Assembly (NCBI RefSeq): GCF_029223185.1
Contig: NZ_JARHUG010000006.1
Span: 62,001 to 126,000 of the forward strand
Source of the DNA: Aliiglaciecola sp. CAU 1673
GTDB taxonomy: Bacteria; Pseudomonadota; Gammaproteobacteria; Enterobacterales; Alteromonadaceae
Direction: 5' to 3'
DNA length: 64,000 nucleotides
Shown: positions 19,877-30,110 of the stretch, piece by piece
How positions within the stretch are numbered: position 1 is the first letter of the stretch
How the letters are laid out: each line of letters begins with the position of its first letter
Position numbers and translations under genes: made by a program
The notes under the pieces: model-generated
Seen by the model: the letters and a program-made list of their open reading frames with translations, nothing else
Database searches by the model: none
What the model was told of the DNA's origin: nothing

Positions 19877-22800
19877 ATGAAGATGCGACATTTGCTTGTT
19901 GGGCTATTCGCCGGTTATATCTCCTTGTCTATCGTCTCGATGGCCGATGCCCAGCAAGTGCAAATCAAAGGGCCGAAAAACTCTACCCGGGAATATTCCG
20001 GTAACGAGTATGGCCCGATTGATTCGAACGACACTCTTTGGCGTATCGCCGAGCGCTACCGTCCCAACAAGAGCCTGAGCATCTATCAGGTGATGCTGGC
20101 CATCTACGAACTTAATCCTCATGCCTTCGAAGATAAAAACCTCAATCTGTTGATTAATGGTTCGATGCTAAAACTTCCCAGTGAAGTATATGCCGCGCGT
20201 ATCGATCCCGATGAGGCTAAAGCTCGCGCTGAAAGCGACAATAAGAATTGGAAGCCCAAAAGTGACAAGGATAATGTCGCTCCCAACCTTAAGCCGGTGC
20301 AGCCTCTGGCCAGCAGCGCGGAAATTTCCCAGACCAGGGAGTCTCTTGAGCGCAAGCTTAGCGAGTTGGATTTGCTCAGCAATAAACAGTTCGAGCTGTT
20401 GCAAGAGCAAATAGGTGCGTCGATTGATTCGGTTAGTGCACTTCTGGCCGAAAATCAGAAGATATTCAACCGTCTGGATTCGGTGGATCAGGATATTGAA
20501 GAGCTGCGTTCGCGCGTCGGCCAGGAAGGTGAAATTCAGCAGCAGATGCAATCCCTGCTGGATTTACAGAATCAGCTACTGGATTTATCCCGTCAGGCGG
20601 AAATGCGTCAACGGGCTGAAGCGGAAAATAGCTGGAGTAATAACTCTGCCTTAATGGTGCTAGCCGGTGTATTGCCTGCGCTGCTGGCATTGGGGGGGCT
20701 GGCTTTCTGGCTACGTAACCGTTCATCCTCTCCTGTTGCAGAAAAGGCCGCGCCAGTGATACACACACCGGCCAGAGATGATCATCCTATGGACAACTTG
20801 TCCGATGCCCTGGCTGATGAACTTTCTGGCGAACAGCTGGCCGCAGATGATGATCTTTTCGGGGATGACCTGCTAGACGATGTGCTGACCGATGAGTTGC
20901 AGGAGTCTTTGGATGCGACGTTGGATGAGGAACTCAAAGAATACGACGATCTGGAAGATCAACTGTTGGTGCCAGAGGAGAAAGACGAAGATAGCGGCGG
21001 TCTGCTAGGACAGGATGAGCTGGACAGCCTCTTTGCCGAGGACGATTTGTCTCCGCCCCCTGAAAAAACCAAACCCTCTGCTGCCAAGGATGATATTACC
21101 GCCATCGATTTGTCAGAAGTGGAAGATGAACCTTCCATGGACTCTTCCGAGCCACCGAAATTTGAAGAAGTGGCAGATTGGGATCTGGATGAAGAACTGG
21201 ATGCTCTTGATGATTTGGAGCCAGAACGTAAACCTACTAGCAGTGGTGATGAGAAGCCAGAAATTAGCATCGATGAACTGCTTAATGAGCCGATGGCTAT
21301 TGCTCCAACGGGACAAGGTGGTGATGAGGATGCTTTCTTAAGTCCTGACGCACCATTGACCGATGAGCTGCTGGAGCAGCTGGACAAGGATATTTTCGAA
21401 CAGGGTAAGCAACTGGATAGCCTTACCGACGAGATCCTCTCCGAAATTGAGCAGGTGGAAAGCTTCCAGCAGAACCTGTCTGATGAACTACTGGAAGAGA
21501 TGGAAGAGGAGCAAAATGCCTCTGAAGGCGACAGAGCCGATATGGATATTCTGTCCGACGAGCTATTAGGTGAATTAGAGCAAGGGGAAGAAGAGAAAGC
21601 ATCGGTGCCAGAGCAAACACTGCTTGAAGCACAGCCAGCAGATGAAGAATTCGAAGCGACCACAGAGGCCACCCTGCCTGCCGATTCCGTCAATCAAGAT
21701 GACCTTTCCGATGAGTTGTTAAGCGAGCTGGAAAAGGCGCCGGAAGAAGAATCGGCGGTAGCCGGTCAGGACGATCTTTCCGATGAGTTGTTAAGCGAAC
21801 TGGAACAGGCACCGGAAGAAGAAACGGCGGTTTCCAGTCAGGACGATCTTTCCGATGAGTTGTTAAGCGAACTGGAACAGGCGCCAGAAGAAGAAACGGC
21901 GGTTTCCAGTCAGGATGATCTCTCCGATGAGTTGTTAAGCGAACTGGAACAGGCGCCAGAAGAAGAAACGGCGGTTTCCAGTCAGGATGATCTCTCCGAT
22001 GAGCTGTTAAGCGAACTTGAGCAAGCACCCGAGGAAGAAGAGACAGCGGTTTCCAGCCAGGATGATGATCTTTCCGATGAACTGCCAAGCGAACCGGAAC
22101 AATCCCCTGAGCCCGAGGAAACCGTCGCCGAGGCTGAGCCAGCCCGGGAAACACCCAGTGACACCGAGCAAGCCAGTGTGGCCGCTAAGGCAGAAAGCGT
22201 TGCAGAAGAGCTCTCTGAACAAGAGGCTGAGGCAGAAGCACCAGCCGAACAAGAATCCGATGCACCTGAGGCAGATGAAGAAGAGCTGGATGATTTGGTG
22301 ACAGAAGGCTTTGAGTCTTCTGATGATGATTTGGCGATGGCCGATCAGGAACTGGCGGACCTTGAAAAGGCCTTGGATACGCCTCTGGAGGAGCTCTCCG
22401 AACAGGAAGATGCTGTGCAAACAAAGGCACAGCAGGAATTGCCCGAAGAATCGGCGAAGCCGCCAGCAAAAGAGCAGCACAAAGAGCCAAGCCTCGACGA
22501 TATGCTTGATGATGTGCTGGATGATGAAGAGTTGGAAAAGGCGCTGTCTGAGCTTGAAGACGGTGAGTTTGAAGCTACGCATCATGCAATGGAATCTTCT
22601 GATACAGAACTGGAAGAGCTGGAAAACGAGCTGGCCAAGGATATGGACGAGTTGCCGGCGTTGGGTGATTGGTTGGAGCACAGCAAGGATCGCAGAGCCG
22701 CCAGCGTCGACGATGATGATGTATTGGAAGAATTGGAGTCTTCTGACTTTGACCAAATGCTGCAGTCCATGGAGCAGGATGACGAACCGGGCGCCGGATT

Positions 22801-23170
22801 GGATATCGAAACCCTGCTGAATGAGCAGTTGGAAGATCCGCAGACGCCGCAGCCTTTGGCTGAATCTGAAGAAGACTTCTTGGATATCGACGCACTCCTA
22901 AATGATAGCGTCGAAGCCGAGGAAACGACGCTACCAGAACAACCGCTGGATCTTGACGGGACGTTGGATGAGTTCGGCACCGTTGAGGACGATGAGGACT
23001 TGGTAGACGTCGACAAAGACAGCGGACTGGCTGCCAAACTGGATTTAGCCCGAGCTTATCTGGAGATGGATGACAAGGAGTCTGCCATTGAGCTTCTGCA
23101 GTTGGTGGTGGAAAAAGGCAATGATGAACAGCAGGAAGAAGCAAAGCAGATTCTCGACAGCCTATTGTGA
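19877..23170 (+). CDS. fimV: FimV/HubP polar hub protein
   Basis: 1097-aa inner-membrane protein of the FimV/HubP family, which organises the cell pole (type IV pili, flagella, chemotaxis arrays). Signal peptide (1-25), periplasmic LysM-like domain (about 46-101), coiled coil (about 110-245), one transmembrane segment (about 255-278), then a long, very acidic cytoplasmic region and the C-terminal FimV TPR-like domain (about 1045-1097). Residues from 608 hold a 24-aa tandem repeat built on DDLSDELLSELEQAPEEE, five close copies and one decayed; further DELL(S/G)ELE units occur upstream. It stands between asd and truA, where FimV is commonly found in this order of bacteria. Confidence 0.93.
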   Translation: MKMRHLLVGLFAGYISLSIVSMADAQQVQIKGPKNSTREYSGNEYGPIDSNDTLWRIAERYRPNKSLSIYQVMLAIYELNPHAFEDKNLNLLINGSMLKLPSEVYAARIDPDEAKARAESDNKNWKPKSDKDNVAPNLKPVQPLASSAEISQTRESLERKLSELDLLSNKQFELLQEQIGASIDSVSALLAENQKIFNRLDSVDQDIEELRSRVGQEGEIQQQMQSLLDLQNQLLDLSRQAEMRQRAEAENSWSNNSALMVLAGVLPALLALGGLAFWLRNRSSSPVAEKAAPVIHTPARDDHPMDNLSDALADELSGEQLAADDDLFGDDLLDDVLTDELQESLDATLDEELKEYDDLEDQLLVPEEKDEDSGGLLGQDELDSLFAEDDLSPPPEKTKPSAAKDDITAIDLSEVEDEPSMDSSEPPKFEEVADWDLDEELDALDDLEPERKPTSSGDEKPEISIDELLNEPMAIAPTGQGGDEDAFLSPDAPLTDELLEQLDKDIFEQGKQLDSLTDEILSEIEQVESFQQNLSDELLEEMEEEQNASEGDRADMDILSDELLGELEQGEEEKASVPEQTLLEAQPADEEFEATTEATLPADSVNQDDLSDELLSELEKAPEEESAVAGQDDLSDELLSELEQAPEEETAVSSQDDLSDELLSELEQAPEEETAVSSQDDLSDELLSELEQAPEEETAVSSQDDLSDELLSELEQAPEEEETAVSSQDDDLSDELPSEPEQSPEPEETVAEAEPARETPSDTEQASVAAKAESVAEELSEQEAEAEAPAEQESDAPEADEEELDDLVTEGFESSDDDLAMADQELADLEKALDTPLEELSEQEDAVQTKAQQELPEESAKPPAKEQHKEPSLDDMLDDVLDDEELEKALSELEDGEFEATHHAMESSDTELEELENELAKDMDELPALGDWLEHSKDRRAASVDDDDVLEELESSDFDQMLQSMEQDDEPGAGLDIETLLNEQLEDPQTPQPLAESEEDFLDIDALLNDSVEAEETTLPEQPLDLDGTLDEFGTVEDDEDLVDVDKDSGLAAKLDLARAYLEMDDKESAIELLQLVVEKGNDEQQEEAKQILDSLL
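21698..22135 (+). repeat. 72-bp tandem repeat in fimV
   Basis: Copies start at 21698, 21770, 21842, 21914 and 21986 (the last is 75 bp), followed by a degenerate copy at 22061. The copies starting at 21770, 21842 and 21914 are almost identical, with only a few synonymous changes, which indicates recent duplication by slippage or recombination. In frame, so copy number can change without disrupting FimV. Confidence 0.93.
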
Positions 23171-23247
23171 ATCTTTTTTGACAGCCTTGAGTAAGCAGGT
23201 CCCACTGCTTACACTGCCGGCTTACCGGACAAGCGCTAAAACTTGAG

Positions 23248-24072
23248 ATGAAGCTGCAATTTAACGAGCAATGGAAACACTGGTTACAAACCAATCTGGA
23301 TGCAGGCCATCACAAAGATAGTCTGTTTAAAATCCTGCTCGATGAGGGTTTTGATCATCAGCTGATCAAACAGGAAATGGGATATGAACCCAGTATCCCG
23401 ACAGTATTAATTGCTAACCCCCTGCACGGCAAACAACAAAGTAGCAAGTCATCAAAGGAGTATGACAAATCCCCTTACCTTCAACGGCAGGGTGCACAAA
23501 GCTTTTGTTCTGATTTAGTTGAAATGTACAAGGTGGATGATTTTATTGGTGGCGAGGCCTGTAAGCGCTTGATTGCACTTATTAAAGATAAATTGCAGCC
23601 CTCCCAATTGTCCAGCAAAGAGGCCGATAGCACATTTCGAACCAGCAGTACCTGTTATCTTGGCACTCTGGACGATCCTTTAATTGCTGAGGTTGATCAG
23701 CAAATCTGTGACTATCTGGGTATTGCCCCTGCTTATGGTGAAGTCATTCAGGGGCAATACTATGAAACAGGGCAGGAATTCAAAGCCCACACCGACTACT
23801 TTGAAGACAATGAATTGCCATTCCATGGTGCCACCATGGGACAGCGTACCTACACCTTTATGCTCTATCTTAACGATGTGCAATCGGGCGGTGAAACCAA
23901 GTTTCCAAGGATAGGTGAGAGTTTCACGCCCAAAGCGGGGACCGCACTTATCTGGAACAGTCTGCTTGCCAATGGCCAAGGTAACTACAACACTCTTCAT
24001 CACGCTATGCCGGTGAAGTCAGGAACGAAAGTGATTATCACCAAGTGGTTCCGACAAAGACCGGCCTGCTAG
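23248..24072 (+). CDS. 2-oxoglutarate/Fe(II) oxygenase, prolyl-4-hydroxylase type
   Basis: 274-aa soluble protein. The C-terminal P4Hc domain (about 95-272) has all expected ligands: His181 and Asp183 of the HTD motif, a distal His251 in LHHAMPV, and Lys261 for 2-oxoglutarate, plus the MLYLND...GGETKFP core strand. So it should be an active hydroxylase. The N-terminal about 90 residues are family-specific and unknown. Substrate unknown; bacterial relatives act on EF-Tu or other proteins. It lies between fimV and truA with 77 and 93 bp gaps, so is probably transcribed with or after fimV. Confidence 0.88.
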   Translation: MKLQFNEQWKHWLQTNLDAGHHKDSLFKILLDEGFDHQLIKQEMGYEPSIPTVLIANPLHGKQQSSKSSKEYDKSPYLQRQGAQSFCSDLVEMYKVDDFIGGEACKRLIALIKDKLQPSQLSSKEADSTFRTSSTCYLGTLDDPLIAEVDQQICDYLGIAPAYGEVIQGQYYETGQEFKAHTDYFEDNELPFHGATMGQRTYTFMLYLNDVQSGGETKFPRIGESFTPKAGTALIWNSLLANGQGNYNTLHHAMPVKSGTKVIITKWFRQRPAC

Positions 24073-24106
24073 CTGATAAGCCGTCAATGTCACTTTAGTG
24101 ACCGGT

Positions 24107-24135
24107 TTAGTGATTCGACAATTTTCCGTTATAAT
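24107..24135 (+). promoter_or_regulatory. candidate sigma-70 promoter for truA
   Basis: Perfect -10 TATAAT at 24130-24135, with a weak -35 TTAGTG 17 bp upstream. The -10 ends 30 bp before the truA ATG. Confidence 0.55.
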
Positions 24136-24165
24136 CCCGCGCGTTTTGGTTAGCAGAGGCCCAAT

Positions 24166-24969
24166 ATGCGCATTGCCTTGGGAATTGAATATGATGGTGC
24201 CAGTTACTATGGTTGGCAGCGTCAGCAGGAAGTCAACAGTGTCCAGCAGGAGCTCGAGCAGGCGCTAAGTCGTATTGCCGACGAGCCCATTGAGCTGCAG
24301 TGCGCAGGTCGCACCGATGCCGGTGTGCATGCGACCGGTCAGGTGGTGCACTTTGATGTGAATAAGGCCCGCGAAATGCGCGCCTGGACACTGGGCATGA
24401 ACGCTAACTTGCCTGACAACATCGCGGTAAAATGGGCCAAGGAAGTGCCGGAAGATTTTCACGCGCGCTTTTCGGCTTCTGCCCGGCGTTATCGCTACAT
24501 TATCTATAACCATCCGCTTCGCACCGGTATTTTGCGCCATGGCATTACCCATTACCACAGTCCCCTGGATGAAGCGCGCATGTATGAGGCATCTCGCTGC
24601 CTGCTGGGAGAGCACGATTTCAGTGCGTTTCGCGCCGCTATCTGCCAATCAAAATCGCCATTTCGCAATGTGATGTCGCTAGAGATCTTCCGCATGGGGG
24701 ACTATGTGGTATTGGATATCCGCGCTAATGCATTTTTGCATCATATGGTCAGAAACATTACCGGCAGCCTGATGGAAATCGGCACCGGCCGAAAACCGGT
24801 GGAATGGATGCAGGAACTACTGGAAAACCGAAACCGTAGTCTGGCCGCGGCGACTGCCAGGCCCAATGGGCTGTATCTGGTGGATGTGACTTATCCAGAC
24901 GCCTACCAAATCCCAAAAAATGCACCGGGTCCACTGTTTTTGCCGGCTGAGCTGACGCCTGGAGCTTAG
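24166..24969 (+). CDS. truA: tRNA pseudouridine(38-40) synthase
   Basis: 267 aa. Converts uridines 38-40 of the anticodon stem to pseudouridine. The catalytic Asp lies in the GRTDAGVHA motif, and the RRYRYIIYN and FLHHMVRN segments are typical. An AGAGG site precedes the ATG. In E. coli dedA separates truA and accD; here dedA is absent and the 139-bp gap to accD contains only a short stem (AGACC...GGTCT) with a T-rich tail near 24968-24993, a weak terminator candidate. Confidence 0.96.
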   Translation: MRIALGIEYDGASYYGWQRQQEVNSVQQELEQALSRIADEPIELQCAGRTDAGVHATGQVVHFDVNKAREMRAWTLGMNANLPDNIAVKWAKEVPEDFHARFSASARRYRYIIYNHPLRTGILRHGITHYHSPLDEARMYEASRCLLGEHDFSAFRAAICQSKSPFRNVMSLEIFRMGDYVVLDIRANAFLHHMVRNITGSLMEIGTGRKPVEWMQELLENRNRSLAAATARPNGLYLVDVTYPDAYQIPKNAPGPLFLPAELTPGA

Positions 24970-25108
24970 ACCAGTTTTGATTTCGGTCTTTTCTGAAAAT
25001 ATGCTTTAATGACGCCGGTCTACCACCTGATATGCTTTAATTTCAGGGGATTAGTCTTATACTTTGCGGCAATTAGCCGCTTTTTAGAACATTTGCAAAA
25101 GGGTTTGC

Positions 25109-25954
25109 ATGAGCTGGATTCAGAAAATATTGCCCCGCACCCAGTCCTCTATCAAGAGCAACGTTCCAGAGGGTGTGTGGACCAAATGTACCGAATGTAA
25201 TGCCATGCTGTATAAGCAGGAACTGGAGCGTCAGTTCAATGTTTGTCCCAAGTGTGACAATCATATGCGCATTGGCGCCAGAGCCAGGATTGACAGTATC
25301 CTGGACCAAGGGGATCGCCAGGAATTGGGTGCTGATTTAGAGCCTCAGGATATCCTCAAGTTTAAAGATTCCAAAAAATACAAAGACAGAATTACCGCCG
25401 CACAAAAAGCCACTAACGAAAAAGATGCGCTGGTAGCGATGAAAGGCAAGCTCAAAGGCATGCCCGTCGTGGTTGCTGCCTTTGAATTTGAATTTATGGG
25501 CGGCTCTATGGCCTCTGTGGTCGGTGCCCGCTTCGTCAAAGCAGTGGAAGCCTGCCTGGCCAATAACACACCGCTGATCTGTTTCTCCACCAGTGGCGGC
25601 GCCCGAATGCAGGAAGCGCTGTTGTCATTGATGCAGATGGCCAAAACCAGTGCTGCCCTGGCCAAGATGAGCGAGCGCGGCTTACCTTATATCTCTGTGC
25701 TGACTGACCCCACCATGGGTGGTGTTTCCGCCAGTTTGGCTATGCTCGGTGATATCAATGTGGCTGAGCCCAAGGCCTTGATTGGCTTTGCCGGCCCCAG
25801 GGTAATCGAACAGACCGTTCGTGAAAAATTGCCTCCCGGTTTCCAACGCAGTGAGTTTCTGCTGGAAAAAGGCGCTATCGATATGATCGTCGACAGACGC
25901 CAGATGCGGGATAAATTGCACGATCTGCTATCAAAATTGCATCATCAACACTAA
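25109..25954 (+). CDS. accD: acetyl-CoA carboxylase carboxyltransferase beta subunit
   Basis: 281 aa. With AccA, transfers the carboxyl group from biotin to acetyl-CoA. The N-terminal zinc finger is complete (Cys27, Cys30, Cys46, Cys49), followed by the crotonase-like core with [10 protein letters not shown] and [10 protein letters not shown]. folC begins 2 bp after the stop, so they are co-transcribed. Confidence 0.97.
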   Translation: MSWIQKILPRTQSSIKSNVPEGVWTKCTECNAMLYKQELERQFNVCPKCDNHMRIGARARIDSILDQGDRQELGADLEPQDILKFKDSKKYKDRITAAQKATNEKDALVAMKGKLKGMPVVVAAFEFEFMGGSMASVVGARFVKAVEACLANNTPLICFSTSGGARMQEALLSLMQMAKTSAALAKMSERGLPYISVLTDPTMGGVSASLAMLGDINVAEPKALIGFAGPRVIEQTVREKLPPGFQRSEFLLEKGAIDMIVDRRQMRDKLHDLLSKLHHQH

Positions 25955-25956
25955 TT

Positions 25957-27201
25957 ATGCCAAGTTCTGTTAAAAGCCAGCCTTCCTCCTTGGAAGGCTG
26001 GCTTTCTTATCTGGAGTCCATCCATCCGGCCAGTATCGAGATGGGACTGGAACGTATCCGCCGTGTTTATGACTTATTGCAGCTGGATCTAAGTGCCACA
26101 CGGGTCATTACGGTGGCAGGCACCAACGGCAAGGGCACCACCTGTGCCATGCTGGAGCAGGCCATGCTGCAATTAGGACAAAGCGTGGCAGTTTACAGCT
26201 CGCCGCACATTGTCGATTACCGTGAGCGCTTGCGCGTTAATGGGGCCATGCTCGATGAGCCGGCCCATTGCCAGGCGTTTGCCGCAGTTGAAAAGGCTCG
26301 TGGCGATATCAGTCTGACCTACTTTGAGTTCGGCACCCTGGCGGCCTTGTACCTGATTGCCTTACAAAAACCGCAGAATGCAATTTTGGAAGTGGGTTTA
26401 GGCGGCAGACTGGATGCGGTCAATATCGTTGAGCCGGACCTTAGTATTATTACCACTATCGATTTGGATCATCAGGATTGGCTGGGTGATAGTCGCGAAA
26501 AGATTGCCATAGAGAAAGCCGGTATTGTCCGCGAAGGGGGCAGGGTGGTGATTGGTGAACCCAATCCGCCGCAATCCCTGAAGCAAAGAATGGGGCAACT
26601 GCATGCCAATGCATTATGGCGCCATCAGGATTTTGATTGTCAGGTGACGACATCAGGTTTCCAATGGCAAGGCATGGGCCTGGAACTGAAGGATGCACCT
26701 GTCCCCAATATTCCAGCGGCCAATGCTGCAACGGCAGTGGCTGCTTTGGCCGTCTTGGGACTTTATGCACAACTGGATATGCCCAGGCTTTTTCAAGATA
26801 CCCGTCTGCCTGGGCGCTGCCAGCTGATTCAACGATCACCTGATGTGCTGCTGGATGTAGGGCATAATCCTGAAGCGGTGCGTTATCTGGTGTCGCAACT
26901 GACATCTCGGACATGGCAGCAACTGCATCTGGTTGTCGGGATGCTAAAAGATAAGGACATTGCGGCGACCTTGGCTCCTCTCAGTGTCTTCGATGCCAAT
27001 TGGTATTTGGCGCCCCTGCCAGGACCACGCGGCGCTACCACAAAGCAACTGCTGGAAAAGCTGCCGTCGGCGCAAAGCGTGATAGAATGCTCTTCTGTCA
27101 TAGCGGCGCTTAATAAGGCAAAACAGGCTGCTGGCGCTGATGATTTGATTTTAGTATTCGGCTCTTTTCTTACAGTAGCCGAGGTATTGGCCGCGCCATA
27201 A
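25957..27201 (+). CDS. folC: bifunctional dihydrofolate/tetrahydrofolate (folylpolyglutamate) synthase
   Basis: 414-aa Mur-ligase-fold enzyme that glutamylates dihydropteroate and tetrahydrofolate. ATP loop VAGTNGKGTTCAML, GLGGRLDAVN, and the C-terminal LDVGHNPEAVR are conserved. Second gene of the accD-folC-dedD operon; dedD begins 33 bp downstream. Confidence 0.96.
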   Translation: MPSSVKSQPSSLEGWLSYLESIHPASIEMGLERIRRVYDLLQLDLSATRVITVAGTNGKGTTCAMLEQAMLQLGQSVAVYSSPHIVDYRERLRVNGAMLDEPAHCQAFAAVEKARGDISLTYFEFGTLAALYLIALQKPQNAILEVGLGGRLDAVNIVEPDLSIITTIDLDHQDWLGDSREKIAIEKAGIVREGGRVVIGEPNPPQSLKQRMGQLHANALWRHQDFDCQVTTSGFQWQGMGLELKDAPVPNIPAANAATAVAALAVLGLYAQLDMPRLFQDTRLPGRCQLIQRSPDVLLDVGHNPEAVRYLVSQLTSRTWQQLHLVVGMLKDKDIAATLAPLSVFDANWYLAPLPGPRGATTKQLLEKLPSAQSVIECSSVIAALNKAKQAAGADDLILVFGSFLTVAEVLAAP

Positions 27202-27234
27202 AGCCAATACGTTGATCTTATAAGGGAGGTTCGC

Positions 27235-27909
27235 TTGTCGTCTGCGTTTCAAAATAGGTTGGTGGGCACCGTTATTATTGTGGCCTTGGCCGTGATTTTT
27301 CTGCCTGATGTGTTGGACGGTAAGAAGGTCAGTCATAAAGATACCTTTGTCGATGTCCCCCCCAGGCCAGCTGCAGCGCAGATAGCGTCGTCAAAGGATT
27401 TCCCCAAAGACGAGGTACAACAAAGGGTTAATCGCGAGGTAGAGGTCATTGACGAACCCGCTGTCGATGAAAGTGGCGACCTGCCTGCATCAACCGAGCC
27501 AGAGCCAGAGATGGCTGCTGCCGACACTGTCAGCCAGGAAGAAGTAACACCTCCCGCGCCAGCCACGCAAAGTAAAGCACAAAGCCCCTCGGCCAACACC
27601 GTTCAGGTCGCTGCCGCCAGACCGCTGGATTACCCCGTGGAAGATCGCCCTGTTGGTGAACCGGTCAGCGCAGGATGGGTCGTTCAGCTTGGTAGCTTCC
27701 GTCATCAGAAGAATGTGCGTGAACTGTTGGATAAAGTGGAGTCGGCGGGATACAGAGCTTTTACCCGTAAGGTGCAAACCAGTGCGGGCGAGCTGACCAA
27801 AGTCTTTGTCGGTCCGGATCTGAGTAAGGACAAGATGGAAAAGGCTCTGCCGCATTTAAACAAACTCACATCCCTGCAAGGTAAAGTGACCGAATTCCAA
27901 GTGCAGTAA
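27235..27909 (+). CDS. dedD: SPOR-domain cell-division protein DedD-like
   Basis: 224-aa bitopic membrane protein: one N-terminal transmembrane segment (about 9-25), a Pro/Glu/Ala-rich periplasmic linker, and a C-terminal SPOR domain (about 146-224; WVVQLGSF...VFVGPDL) that binds denuded septal peptidoglycan. The start is TTG at 27235, fixed by a strong AAGGGAGG ending 5-6 bases upstream; the nearby GTG/ATG codons are out of frame. Synteny folC-dedD-cvpA agrees with E. coli. Confidence 0.9.
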   Translation: MSSAFQNRLVGTVIIVALAVIFLPDVLDGKKVSHKDTFVDVPPRPAAAQIASSKDFPKDEVQQRVNREVEVIDEPAVDESGDLPASTEPEPEMAAADTVSQEEVTPPAPATQSKAQSPSANTVQVAAARPLDYPVEDRPVGEPVSAGWVVQLGSFRHQKNVRELLDKVESAGYRAFTRKVQTSAGELTKVFVGPDLSKDKMEKALPHLNKLTSLQGKVTEFQVQ

Positions 27910-27981
27910 TTCCAGGCCTGTAGTAATGAGTGCACCTGGAAAAGTCTGGCTTTAAATAAAAGAGATTTTCCAGTTCGCTTT

Positions 27982-27990
27982 TGCTAGAAT
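27982..27990 (+). promoter_or_regulatory. candidate extended -10 promoter for cvpA-purF
   Basis: TGCTAGAAT, an extended -10 element 29 bp before the cvpA ATG; no good -35. I did not find a recognisable PurR box, although this operon is PurR-controlled in E. coli. Confidence 0.35.
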
Positions 27991-28019
27991 GCGCGCGGCT
28001 TTTTTCAACGATTAGCGGC

Positions 28020-28508
28020 ATGAACTGGATAGACTACTGCATTCTGGGCATCATCCTTGTCTCCACCCTGATTAGCCTGGTCCGTGGCTTCGTCAAGGAA
28101 GCTATCTCTCTCGCCGTCTGGTTTGCTGCCTTCTTTGTTGCCAGCCAGTTTTATGCTGACTTGGCCGTATACCTTACTAATTTCTCCGACGAACTCATTC
28201 GTAACGGCGTCGCGATTGCCATTCTCTTTGTGGTCACCCTGATTTTAGGTGGCCTGTTAAACTACTTGATTGGTCAGATGGTCCAATACACAGGGTTGTC
28301 TGGTACTGACCGGGCATTAGGTGCTGTATTTGGCCTGTTGCGTGGGGCACTGGTGGTCAGCGCCTTACTGTTTTTTATGGATGCCTTCACCGGCTTTCCC
28401 AATGCCCAGTGGTGGCAGTCGTCCATGTTGATCCCAGAATTTCGAATCGTTATCGAGTGGTTCTTCGAATATTTGCAGAACCATTCCAGTTTCTTAACTC
28501 CAGCTTGA
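28020..28508 (+). CDS. cvpA: CvpA family membrane protein
   Basis: 162-aa inner-membrane protein with four predicted helices; the N-terminus MNWIDYCILGII and the LVRGFVKEA loop are typical of CvpA, needed for colicin V export and envelope homeostasis in E. coli. Start at ATG 28020; an upstream in-frame extension has no support and would cover the promoter. It precedes purF by 14 bp, the conserved cvpA-purF pair. Confidence 0.94.
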   Translation: MNWIDYCILGIILVSTLISLVRGFVKEAISLAVWFAAFFVASQFYADLAVYLTNFSDELIRNGVAIAILFVVTLILGGLLNYLIGQMVQYTGLSGTDRALGAVFGLLRGALVVSALLFFMDAFTGFPNAQWWQSSMLIPEFRIVIEWFFEYLQNHSSFLTPA

Positions 28509-28522
28509 TATAGGTAACTTGC

Positions 28523-30043
28523 ATGTGTGGTATCGTTGGTATAGTGGGTAAAAGCCCGGTCAATCAGGCCTTGTATGATGGTTTGACCGTGTTGCAACAC
28601 CGAGGACAGGATGCCGCCGGGATCGTCACCGTGGACGATGGTATGTTTAATCTGCGTAAGGCCAACGGCCTGGTGCGTGATGTCTTTCATAGCCGCCATA
28701 TGCAGCGATTGACTGGCAATTTCGGGATTGGCCACGCGCGTTATCCTACTGCCGGCACTTCCAGCTCTGCCGAAGCTCAGCCTTTCTACGTGAACTCTCC
28801 CTTCGGGATTGCTTTTGCCCACAACGGCAACCTGACCAATGCTCATGAATTGGAAGATGAAGTCTTTCGTATAGCCAGACGTCATATCAACACTAACTCC
28901 GACTCTGAGTTGTTGTTGAATATTTTCGCCCATGAACTGCAAAATTGTTCTGGACTGGTGCTTGAGCCGCAGGATGTGTTCACCGCGGTTAGCCGCGTAC
29001 ATCGCAAGATCAAAGGTGCTTATGCCGTGGTTGCAGCGATTATCGGCAACGGCATGGTGGCTTTTCGTGATCCCCATGGTATTCGACCACTGGCGCTGGG
29101 TAAGCGTGAGACCGAGTTTGGTGATGAATATATGGTAGCCTCTGAAAGCGTAGCGCTGGATGTGGTTGGCTTTACCTTTATCCGTGATGTTGCCCCCGGT
29201 GAAGCTATCTATGTCACCGAAGAGGGACAGTTGTTTACCCAGCAGTGCGCTGATAATCCAACCCATACGCCCTGTATTTTCGAGTTTGTCTATTTCTCCC
29301 GTCCCGACTCCTTTATTGATGGTATTTCCGTTTATGCTTCGCGGGTCAACATGGGCCGCAAATTGGGCCAGAAGATTGCCAAGGAATGGGCAGATCTCGA
29401 TATCGATGTGGTGATCCCTATTCCTGAAACGTCTAATGATATCGCCTTACAAATTGCCCAAGAGTTGAATCTTCCGTACCGTCAGGGCTTTGTAAAAAAC
29501 CGTTATATCGGCCGGACTTTTATCATGCCCGGGCAGACGCAACGTCGTAAATCTGTGCGCCGCAAACTCAATGCGATTTCGTCGGAGTTTGCCGGTAAGA
29601 ATGTATTGTTGGTAGATGACAGTATCGTGCGTGGCACCACTTCTGAGCAGATTATCACCATGGCCAGGGAATCGGGCGCCAAAAAGGTTTACTTTGCCTC
29701 TGCGGCACCTGAAATTCGTTTCCCCAACGTCTACGGGATCGATATGCCCTCGGCCAATGAGCTGATTGCCCATGGTCGTGAAATTGACGCGATTTGCGAC
29801 TTGATTAAGGCCGATGGGCTTATCTTCCAAAACCTGGAAGATTTGGTTGCGGCAGTGCGTGAGGAAAATCCGGAAATTAGCCGCTTCGAGACATCAGTAT
29901 TCGATGGTCACTACGTTACCGGCGACGTAGATCAGGATTATCTGAATCGCCTGGATTTGTTGCGTAATGATACCGCTAAACACAGCAAGGCCCAGATGGA
30001 ACTGTGTAACCTAGAGATCCATAATCTGGACGGCGAATCTTGA
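28523..30043 (+). CDS. purF: amidophosphoribosyltransferase
   Basis: 506 aa; first committed step of purine synthesis (PRPP + Gln to phosphoribosylamine). The N-terminus MCGIVGIVG places nucleophile Cys2 after Met removal, so this is the type without a propeptide. The PRPP loop [14 protein letters not shown] and the glutaminase motif [15 protein letters not shown] are intact. A terminator follows within 20 bp. Confidence 0.98.
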   Translation: MCGIVGIVGKSPVNQALYDGLTVLQHRGQDAAGIVTVDDGMFNLRKANGLVRDVFHSRHMQRLTGNFGIGHARYPTAGTSSSAEAQPFYVNSPFGIAFAHNGNLTNAHELEDEVFRIARRHINTNSDSELLLNIFAHELQNCSGLVLEPQDVFTAVSRVHRKIKGAYAVVAAIIGNGMVAFRDPHGIRPLALGKRETEFGDEYMVASESVALDVVGFTFIRDVAPGEAIYVTEEGQLFTQQCADNPTHTPCIFEFVYFSRPDSFIDGISVYASRVNMGRKLGQKIAKEWADLDIDVVIPIPETSNDIALQIAQELNLPYRQGFVKNRYIGRTFIMPGQTQRRKSVRRKLNAISSEFAGKNVLLVDDSIVRGTTSEQIITMARESGAKKVYFASAAPEIRFPNVYGIDMPSANELIAHGREIDAICDLIKADGLIFQNLEDLVAAVREENPEISRFETSVFDGHYVTGDVDQDYLNRLDLLRNDTAKHSKAQMELCNLEIHNLDGES

Positions 30044-30063
30044 GTTGATGTGAGCATCCCAAT

Positions 30064-30090
30064 AAAAAACCGCGCATGGCGCGGTTTTTT
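30064..30090 (+). terminator. terminator after purF
   Basis: AAAAAACCGCGC-ATG-GCGCGGTTTTTT, a 12-bp stem with a 3-nt loop; T-runs on both strands also suit the convergent Yip1-family gene. Confidence 0.95.
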
Positions 30091-30110
30091 ATTGGGAAAA
30101 TGGTGAACCC

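Noticed and set aside
21698-22135. Regular repeats considered as a CRISPR array
   Set aside because: The units are contiguous, in frame and encode FimV; there are no spacers and no cas genes.
21690-22154. Repetitive minus-strand frame that looked like a Pro/Arg-rich repeat protein
   Set aside because: It is only the reverse complement of the fimV 72-bp repeat.
28274-29266. 330-aa open frame on the minus strand
   Set aside because: Lies antisense across cvpA and purF, both strongly identified; its composition follows the codon bias of the sense genes.
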